Part shown: piece after piece, positions 14,136-19,384 of the stretch
How the letters are laid out: each line of letters opens with the position of its first letter
Position numbering within the stretch: the stretch's first letter is position 1
Assembly: GCA_045647345.1 (NCBI GenBank)
Contig: JAZRMG010000049.1
Span: forward strand, 1 to 20,686
Length of the DNA: 20,686 bases
DNA from: UBA1189 sp045647345
GTDB lineage: Bacteria > Bacteroidota > Bacteroidia > Bacteroidales > Bacteroidaceae
Direction of reading: 5' to 3'
The notes under the pieces: model-generated
What the model was told of the DNA's origin: nothing
What the model saw: only the letters and a program-made list of their open reading frames with translations
Databases searched by the model: none
Position numbers and translations under genes: made by a program

Positions 14136-15230
14136 TCGCTTCTTCTCCAGCAACTCCTTGGGGTAGTTGATGAGGTATTTCTTGCCATTGGCGAGGGTCA
14201 CCATGGCCAGTTCGTCGAAGTTATTGCAAGCGCGGGTAAATTTACCATACTTATAATTGGAGAACACTTTCCCCCACATGCTCAGTCCGCGACAGGTGCG
14301 CGGGCGCTGAAACCAAATGAACTGCTTTGCGTATGTAGTAGAAGGTTCCAGCTCTTTTCTAGTCACGTATTGTATGCTTTCAATGTTGTCCAGCACGATT
14401 GTTTTTGGGTGCGAGGCCAACAATATTGTAATCCTGTCTGCCTCTATTCTGATATGCCTGACAGTCTCTATTATCATACTTAGCCCGAAAGGCAGCAGTA
14501 GGGAAACAGTAACCAGAAGCAAAACGAAGAATTCGATAAACATCCCTTCGAACAGAAGGGCGATAAGGGCAATAAATGCAGCGGTGATGGATATTACAGC
14601 CACAACGCGTCCGACTCTCCACTTTAGTTTCAGCTTAGGCTTATATACATGGATGTCTGCCGTTTGCTCCAGCAACTCTTTCGGGTAGTTGATGAGGTAC
14701 TTCTTGCCATCAGCACAGGTGACCATGGCCAGTTCTTTGAAGTTCACGCAAATGCGGGTAAACTCGCCGTACTTCTTGCTGAGAAATTTTTCGGACGACA
14801 TGTTGAGCCCATGCTCAGTAGACTTTGTATCCCATTCCGAGTCATATGATGTATATGATGTATCTTCGTTCAGTTCCTCCTTTGTTACATGCACTATGCT
14901 TGATACTCCCTCCAATAACGTTTTACCACCAATGCGGACTATCGTTATCCTTCCTAACTCTATCGTGGTATGGCGAATCGCTCCCTTACCACTGCGAGCG
15001 GAGAGATACAATATTACAGCAAGTGCTATGGCCAAAGGAACAGCCACTGCGAGAACGAGAGATGCAGTGTTGCCGATATTGCATATTATAAGAAGTATGA
15101 ATATCAATCCAACAGCCTTGTACAGAAAAACATAATCTCTCTTCAGCTGTGCGAGATCTCGCACAAAATAGGCGAGGCTCCACTTGAATGTATATCTATT
15201 CGCCTGTTCTGTTTCCTTGTCGTATCCCAT
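14133..15230 (-). CDS. Integral membrane protein made of two tandem copies of a two-TM plus beta-domain module
   Basis: 365 residues. Module 1: TM helices at about 36-52 and 55-77, then a beta-rich domain to about 188. Module 2: TM at about 207-227 and 229-255, then the same domain to 362. Both modules end in almost identical stretches (KYGEFTRICVNFKELAMV and KYGKFTRACNNFDELAMV, each followed by GKKYLINYPKELLE). The duplication is also plain in the DNA, offset by 522 bp, exactly 174 codons. The beta domain has the look of a bacterial PH-like domain, but that is only an impression. Start at 15230 is supported by a TATATTTG box 35 bp upstream. No family is recognised; location should be the inner membrane with the beta domains probably cytoplasmic. 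It is convergent with the four-helix gene. Confidence 0.85.
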   Translation of the reverse strand: MGYDKETEQANRYTFKWSLAYFVRDLAQLKRDYVFLYKAVGLIFILLIICNIGNTASLVLAVAVPLAIALAVILYLSARSGKGAIRHTTIELGRITIVRIGGKTLLEGVSSIVHVTKEELNEDTSYTSYDSEWDTKSTEHGLNMSSEKFLSKKYGEFTRICVNFKELAMVTCADGKKYLINYPKELLEQTADIHVYKPKLKLKWRVGRVVAVISITAAFIALIALLFEGMFIEFFVLLLVTVSLLLPFGLSMIIETVRHIRIEADRITILLASHPKTIVLDNIESIQYVTRKELEPSTTYAKQFIWFQRPRTCRGLSMWGKVFSNYKYGKFTRACNNFDELAMVTLANGKKYLINYPKELLEKKR

Positions 15231-15265
15231 ATCGCTGCAGTGTCGTTAATGTTCTTTGCCAAATG

Positions 15266-15273
15266 CAAATATA
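15266..15273 (-). promoter_or_regulatory. -7 box for the duplicated membrane protein
   Basis: The minus strand reads TATATTTG followed by CA, a full consensus match 35 bp before the ATG at 15230. No -33 box was identified. Confidence 0.55.
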
Positions 15274-15327
15274 GCAATAATCCATTACATGCCGCGTAGC
15301 GCAGTGGATATTTTATCCAATAAGGCC

Positions 15328-15347
15328 TCTCACCCCTCACCCCTCAC
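15328..15347 (-). repeat. Short GGTGAGGG tandem repeat at the end of the coiled-coil gene
   Basis: On the minus strand GGTGAGG is repeated about 2.5 times in 7-bp register, encoding the last residues RGEG and the stop. It resembles the GGTTGAGGG repeats elsewhere in the island. Confidence 0.6.
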
Positions 15348-15959
15348 CAATACGGTCCATAGCACATTGGCCACGTCGTAGTGGCGTTGGTAGATGGCTT
15401 GCGGCACCTTGTGGGCAAGCGATGGCCAGTGCTCGAAGGGCTTCTCGAAGATGGTGCCTGCGATGGCCTTGAGCGAGCTGAGCTTGAGCGGCACGCGGGC
15501 CTTGTCCATGCCGCGGGCTGTCATGCGCTTGACAAACTGCGTGTACCCGGCGGGGTAGTCGTGGTAGTCGACCAGGATGCGGTATATGCCCCACCACTGG
15601 CGGCCCATGGTGATGAGCGGCTGGCCGTTGTTGTCGGTCATGTCCATGAGTTCGGCGATGGCCATATCGATGCGCACCTCCTCCTCGCTGCCTGCATGCT
15701 CCTCGTATATGTAGAGCGAGCGCTGCATGCTCTCATTTATATCGAGCAATTCGCTATAGCGCTGTTGCCACTCGGCTACATCGGTCTTGAGGTCGTCGAC
15801 GTTGCGGCTCAGGTAGTCCACCTGTGCCTCGGCCAGTTGTCGGCGCGAGCGCTCCATATGCAGTTCGGCTCGCAGCGAGCGTATGGTCTGCTGCAGTTGG
15901 GCGATGTCGCGCTCTTTGCGCAGGTCTGAAAAGGATTTGGCGGGTAAGGGCTTCTTCAT
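15330..15959 (-). CDS. Uncharacterised coiled-coil protein with a conserved-looking C-terminal domain
   Basis: 209 residues from the ATG at 15959 (MKKPLPAKSFSDLRKERD). An upstream Met at 16031 exists, but a full TACCTTTG promoter box lies between the two, so the shorter start is preferred. Residues 11-90 are a long charged coiled coil (RKERDIAQLQQTIRSLRAEL and on). Residues about 95-209 are globular and helical, with WWGIYRILVDYHDYPAGYTQ, FEKPFEHWPSLAHKVPQAIY and a C-terminal helix ending VLWTVLVRG. I have the impression that related domains occur in Bacteroidales mobile regions, but I cannot name the family. There is no signal peptide or TM, so it is cytoplasmic. The final RGEG is encoded by a GGTGAGGG tandem repeat, suggesting that the native 3' end was replaced. 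Confidence 0.8.
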   Translation of the reverse strand: MKKPLPAKSFSDLRKERDIAQLQQTIRSLRAELHMERSRRQLAEAQVDYLSRNVDDLKTDVAEWQQRYSELLDINESMQRSLYIYEEHAGSEEEVRIDMAIAELMDMTDNNGQPLITMGRQWWGIYRILVDYHDYPAGYTQFVKRMTARGMDKARVPLKLSSLKAIAGTIFEKPFEHWPSLAHKVPQAIYQRHYDVANVLWTVLVRGEG

Positions 15960-16008
15960 GGCGATAAGGGTTAATGAATGTATACTGGAGAACTCGGTAG
16001 ATATAGCG

Positions 16009-16016
16009 CAAAGGTA
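16009..16016 (-). promoter_or_regulatory. -7 box for the coiled-coil gene
   Basis: The minus strand reads TACCTTTG, a full consensus match, 49 bp before the ATG at 15959. Its position rules against translation from the Met at 16031. Confidence 0.6.
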
Positions 16017-16067
16017 TACAATATTCCTCAATCGGCTACACTCCTATGAGCGAAAATATACAAGTAG

Positions 16068-16096
16068 AAAGCGAGCTTTTTTGGGCTCGCTTTTTC
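16068..16096. terminator. Intrinsic terminator, potentially bidirectional
   Basis: AAAGCGAGC and GCTCGCTTT form a perfect 9-bp stem around TTTTTTGG, followed by further T on the plus strand. It is the best intrinsic terminator in the window, yet no plus-strand gene ends just before it. It may insulate the coiled-coil promoter from transcription coming from the right. Confidence 0.75.
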
Positions 16097-16178
16097 TCTT
16101 TTCCAAGATCGAAAATCGGGAAGCAAACTCATAAGCGGACTTTCCCCGCTGAGGCTTCGCGGGTTGGCCCGGTATGCG

Positions 16179-16186
16179 TAATTTTG
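16179..16186 (+). promoter_or_regulatory. -7-like box pointing toward repeat D and DUF3987
   Basis: TAATTTTG fits TAnnTTTG and is followed by GTGGTGAG. If active, the transcript would cross repeat D, the 22-bp array and the left inverted repeat before DUF3987, about 500 bases of leader. No good -33 box. Confidence 0.35.
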
Positions 16187-16206
16187 TGGTGAGCGGCTGG
16201 TGGTAA

Positions 16207-16371
16207 CTATAGATGCTATAGGCTCAATAGATGCTACTCCCCTCTCTATAGATGCTATATAGTACCTGTAGATACTATAGGCTCTATAGATACTATAGAC
16301 CCTCAACCATAGCCCATCGTCCCTCAACCCTCAACCCTCAACCCTCAACCATAGACCCCTAACCCCATACC
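16207..16371 (+). repeat. Composite repeat D: CTATAG array then CCCTCAA array
   Basis: CTATAGATG-type units, less regular than in copy A, cover 16207-16301. From 16302 CCCTCAACC-type units follow, including four perfect CCCTCAA 7-mers from 16321. This is the longest copy, and its polarity is opposite to copies A and C. No gene is supported in 16094-16560. Confidence 0.85.
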
Positions 16372-16377
16372 CCCATG

Positions 16378-16465
16378 AAAATCGCACCTGCCATTATGAA
16401 AAATCGCATATCCCTTTTCGCAAAATCGCACCTGCCATTTCTGAAAATCGCACATGCGATTTTCG
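16378..16465 (+). repeat. Four 22-bp direct repeats with core AAAATCGCA (iteron-like)
   Basis: AAAATCGCA occurs at 16378, 16400, 16422 and 16444, exactly 22 bp apart each time. Units 1 and 3 share CCTGCCATT after the core. The last unit is also half of a dyad (GAAAATCGCA-CA-TGCGATTTTC, 16443-16464). The array ends 225 bp before the DUF3987 ATG. Confidence 0.85.
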
Positions 16466-16559
16466 ACCCCATTCCACTTTGGCGCGGCATCGGGTACTGG
16501 ATATTCCCGAGGGTTTCCGCCCTTGCGCTGCCGGGTGGAATGGTTACCTTCGGTCGGCA

Positions 16560-16638
16560 GGCGAACTTTTGTAACGCACTATGCCACAGCAGGTTTACCA
16601 TGGTTAGTGGCGTTGACGCCACTTCTTAACTCTTTTTG
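16560..16638 (+). repeat. Left copy of the inverted repeat bracketing DUF3987
   Basis: It starts GGCGAACTTTTGTAA, has a diverged centre, then GTTAGTGGCGTTGACGCCAC and CTTCTTAACTCTTTTTG. Against the reverse complement of 18193-18271 it matches at 63 of 79 positions by hand, without gaps. The two ends match best. It lies 51 bp before the DUF3987 start. Confidence 0.9.
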
Positions 16639-16689
16639 GTGACAAATCCTATACAAATATCGATATAACCTTTTAATCTACATCGTTTT

Positions 16690-18231
16690 ATGAGCACACA
16701 AGACATTATCACACTTCTTGGCCAGCCCGATGGCCCGAAGCCCACACTGGAAGAGCTGAACACCTATGTTGACGATGCCGGTCATCGCCTGCCCCAACCA
16801 CTCGACGAGGGCTTCTTCGACCGCCTGCCACCCCTCATTACCGATGTGCTGGCACACTATGCCACCTCCCCCATGCGCACCCAGCAGCTGCTGGCCTTGC
16901 TCACCCTCATGGGCACGGTGGCCATCCACTGCCGCGTGAGGCACGACAACCGCTACTACGGCACGGCCCTCATGACCCTCATCTTTGGCTCGCCCGCCTC
17001 GGGCAAGGGTAGCCTCACTGACCTGCTCCCCTTGGTGCAGGGTATCGACCGCAAGGTGCGGGCCGACAGCCGCCGCGACATACGCCGTGCCGAACGGCTC
17101 ATCGAGGTGCAGCGCCTCAAACGCCAGCGTATGAGTAAGAGCCGCGACATGAATGAGGCCGACATCGAGCGTGCCGTCATGGGTGAAGACGATATCGAGG
17201 TACCCATGCCCCGCTGCCACATGATGGCCGACAACATCACCGTGCCCGCCATGCTGCAATACCTCAAGGGCTATGAGCCGCATGCCCCCCTGCTCGCTGC
17301 CAGCGAGCTGCTCACCATCGTGCAGCAGGCCAAGACCGACTTTGGCAACATGCGCGACCTGCTGCTGCGTGCCTTCCACGAAGAGCCCATGAGCTATGCC
17401 ATCAAGACCGGGCACGAGAGCATCTACCTGGAGCATGTGCGTCTGGGTGTGCTGCTCAGTGGCACCTACGAATCGCTGCGCCTGTTCATGCCCACCGTGA
17501 GCGACGGCTTGCCCTCGCGCTTCCTCTTCTATGAGACCCCCTGCAACACTGCATGGCGCACGGCCATGACACCCGACGAGAGTGCGGCGTTCAACACCAC
17601 GCTGCACCGCACGGCTGCCGTCATGGAGAGTCTGCACAGTCTGCTCACCCGCTACGACAACAGCCACGAGGCCACCCCACGCCCCACGCTCGTGCTCACG
17701 GCCATGCAGGAGGAGTATCTGGAGCGTGCCTTCAGCGAGATGAACGACTGGTATCTGGGCTACACCGCCAGCGAAGAGATACTCTCGGCTGTGCGCCGCC
17801 GCATCATCGACGCCAAGCGCATCATCATGCTGCTCTCCCTGCTACGGGCCTACCAGCGCCACGAGTCGTGGGACGAGGCGTTGGCATCGCCCCATATCGC
17901 GGCCGATGACGACGACATTGACACCACCCTCATGCTCATCGACTACCTCATGCGCCACAGCGTGGCGGCCTTCCGCCTCATACAGCCCCGCCGCCTCGAT
18001 GACGACCTTCCCGAGGAGTTCACCCCCATGCTGCACCTCGACATGCTGCCACCCACCTTCACCACGGCCGAGGCCATAGACGTGGGCAAGCGCGGCGCCC
18101 TGTCGGAGAGCGCCACCAAGCGTCGCATCCGCAACTGGACCAATGCGAAGTTTATCAGGAAGTTAGAACGCGGGAAATACGCCAAGTGTATGCAAAAACA
18201 GTTAAGAAGTGGCGTCGACGCCACTAACTAA
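16690..18231 (+). CDS. DUF3987 domain-containing P-loop protein
   Basis: 513 residues. DUF3987 proteins are P-loop NTPase-like and are seen in Bacteroidales next to DUF4248 and VirE-N/BT4734-type proteins. A helicase, primase or replication link has been supposed but is not established. The Walker A-like loop is IFGSPASGKGS (98-108; Lys106, Gly in place of the usual first Ser/Thr). A basic helical insert follows at about 120-155 (RRDIRRAERLIEVQRLKRQR). An acidic segment is at 158-172. Candidate core motifs follow: LLAASELLTIV (about 204-214), VRLGVLLSGTYESL and DGLPSRFLFYET. There is no VirE-N domain here. The final residues RSGVDATN lie inside the right inverted repeat, so the 3' end may be recombined. 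GC is high (72% in 17041-17100 counted by hand). Start: ATG at 16690. Confidence 0.88.
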   Translation: MSTQDIITLLGQPDGPKPTLEELNTYVDDAGHRLPQPLDEGFFDRLPPLITDVLAHYATSPMRTQQLLALLTLMGTVAIHCRVRHDNRYYGTALMTLIFGSPASGKGSLTDLLPLVQGIDRKVRADSRRDIRRAERLIEVQRLKRQRMSKSRDMNEADIERAVMGEDDIEVPMPRCHMMADNITVPAMLQYLKGYEPHAPLLAASELLTIVQQAKTDFGNMRDLLLRAFHEEPMSYAIKTGHESIYLEHVRLGVLLSGTYESLRLFMPTVSDGLPSRFLFYETPCNTAWRTAMTPDESAAFNTTLHRTAAVMESLHSLLTRYDNSHEATPRPTLVLTAMQEEYLERAFSEMNDWYLGYTASEEILSAVRRRIIDAKRIIMLLSLLRAYQRHESWDEALASPHIAADDDDIDTTLMLIDYLMRHSVAAFRLIQPRRLDDDLPEEFTPMLHLDMLPPTFTTAEAIDVGKRGALSESATKRRIRNWTNAKFIRKLERGKYAKCMQKQLRSGVDATN

Positions 18232-18271
18232 GGTAAAGCGCCTGACCTGCAATGAATTACAAAAGTTCGCC
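18193..18271 (-). repeat. Right copy of the inverted repeat bracketing DUF3987
   Basis: This is the inverted partner of 16560-16638. It contains the perfect 18-bp palindrome AGTGGCGTCGACGCCACT and supplies the last codons and stop of DUF3987. Its outer end TTACAAAAGTTCGCC is part of a second hairpin. Confidence 0.9.
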
Positions 18272-18282
18272 CCCCGAACTTT
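18262..18282 (+). terminator. Hairpin downstream of DUF3987
   Basis: AAAGTTCG-CCCCC-CGAACTTT, an 8-bp stem 31 bp after the DUF3987 stop, with no T-run after it. Its left arm belongs to the inverted repeat. The rest of 18283-18328 shows nothing supportable. Confidence 0.4.
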
Positions 18283-18328
18283 CTAAACTCAAAAAAACAG
18301 CAATGGCAGTACGATGACAGTACGTAGA

Positions 18329-18421
18329 CTATAGATGCTATAGTACCTATAGATATTATAGGCCCTAAACCATAGACCATAGACCATCGTCCATCAACCC
18401 TCAACCTCAGCCCTCAACCCT
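18329..18421 (+). repeat. Composite repeat E: CTATAG array then CCATAGACC / CCCTCAACC array
   Basis: CTATAGATG, CTATAGTAC, CTATAGATA and TTATAGGCC run in 9-bp register from 18329. CCATAGA and CCCTCAA-type units then follow to 18421. The end overlaps the last codons of the lipoprotein gene on the opposite strand. Confidence 0.85.
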
Positions 18422-19192
18422 CATCACCCCGTGATCGATGGCATACGCCCCTATGTCTTCCGGCTCGGCGATGCGGAAGATGACGGGATTGGAGAGGGTG
18501 CCATGGGTCTCGCCATCGAAGGTGATGGCAGGGAACTCGTGGCGCAGGAAGTGTGAACGGTCGTAGTACTCGAAGGTGATCTGCTCGCCATACATGCTCT
18601 TGCTGCCGATGCGCATCTCCAGATAGGGAATGCCGTAGGCGGTGCGCATCACGGCGCGTCCGCGCACCTCGTCACCCACCACAGCCATCAGGCGTGAGGC
18701 TTGCAGCGAGTCGGTCACCAGGGTATCGGCAATCTCCAGGTTGGCAATCACCACCATCTCGTAGGGAAACTCGTTGTGGGGCACCTCGATGCGTTCCACC
18801 ACGGTCACCATGCACGAGTCTTGTAATATGCTGTCGGGGTGGATGTCGCCCTCGGACTGTCCCACGGGGAATGCTTTTACATACACCTCCACCTCACCCT
18901 TTTCGCGGGCATAGAGTCGGCGACCTATCATGCGCACCACCTGGGTCTCGGGGTCAGAGAGTATCCACTTGTAGGTCACCTCGGCCGAGTCGGGTGTCGT
19001 GGCAGTGGTAAAGTAGAGCGAGTCGCCCACAAGCATATCGGCCTGACGGTGCGAGAGACGGAATCCCGTGATGGGATAGGACTCCAGCTTATCTGTGAGG
19101 ACAATATTCAAGTCAGCCAACTCATCGAGCGGCACGCATGATGCCATTATGCATATCATGGCACTTGCCAATAGGTATTTCGTTGTTTTCAT
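18407..19192 (-). CDS. Exported lipoprotein of unknown function, with an Ig-like part
   Basis: 261 residues. Residues 1-19 are a lipoprotein signal (MKTTKYLLASAMICIMASC, lipidated Cys19). Residues about 40-115 (ITGFRLSHRQADMLVGDSLY, then VTYKWILSDPET and VKAFPVG) look like a bacterial Ig-like sandwich. Residues about 140-261 are beta-rich and unrecognised (YEMVVIANLEIADTLVTD, IPYLEMRIGSKSMYGE). No catalytic motif is seen. It lies 192 bp downstream of the FN3 protein on the same strand, so the two may form one surface complex. Its last four residues (RVEG) and stop are encoded by the GGTTGAGGG repeat, so the original C-terminus may have been overwritten. Promoter not visible. Confidence 0.85.
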   Translation of the reverse strand: MKTTKYLLASAMICIMASCVPLDELADLNIVLTDKLESYPITGFRLSHRQADMLVGDSLYFTTATTPDSAEVTYKWILSDPETQVVRMIGRRLYAREKGEVEVYVKAFPVGQSEGDIHPDSILQDSCMVTVVERIEVPHNEFPYEMVVIANLEIADTLVTDSLQASRLMAVVGDEVRGRAVMRTAYGIPYLEMRIGSKSMYGEQITFEYYDRSHFLRHEFPAITFDGETHGTLSNPVIFRIAEPEDIGAYAIDHGVMRVEG

Positions 19193-19206
19193 AATCTCTT
19201 TTTAAG

Positions 19207-19384
19207 TCAACGGACAACAGATAACGGACAACGGTCAACAGACGGCCATCCGGCTGGCAGTTTTCGTTATCGTTAATCGTTCATCTTTAACCATTCATCA
19301 TTAATCCTGCTACGCAGTCTTTTCCTCCTTCGCACCTCGGCAATTCCAAGTAAACTTGCTTGCACTCGGTTTGGCGTCGGTTCA
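19207..19384. repeat. Intergenic low-complexity repeats between lipoprotein and FN3 gene
   Basis: 19207-19243 contains variants of CGGACAACAG (CAACGGACAACAGATAACGG and on). 19265-19310 has TTCATCATTAATC-type units that recur at 19381-19400. Between them, CTCGGCAATTCCAAGTAAAC resembles the stretch before the promoter at 1067 (CTCGACAATCCAAGTAAAC). No gene is supported here. Confidence 0.6.

Noticed and set aside
15960..16031. Upstream start for the coiled-coil protein, giving a 24-residue extension
   Set aside because: A full TACCTTTG promoter box lies within the extension region, and the extension has no homologous or signal-like character.
16375..16629. An 84-codon plus-strand frame and an 87-codon minus-strand frame before DUF3987
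   Set aside because: Both are made almost wholly of the 22-bp repeats and the inverted repeat, with no independent protein character.
16678..17667. A 329-codon open frame on the minus strand opposite DUF3987
   Set aside because: It is an antisense shadow of a GC-rich gene; its protein is a His/Gly/Val-rich composition with no domain, and DUF3987 on the plus strand has clear motifs.
11228..18271. Insertion sequence or integron
   Set aside because: No transposase, integrase or canonical attC site was found; the inverted repeats enclose a P-loop gene only.
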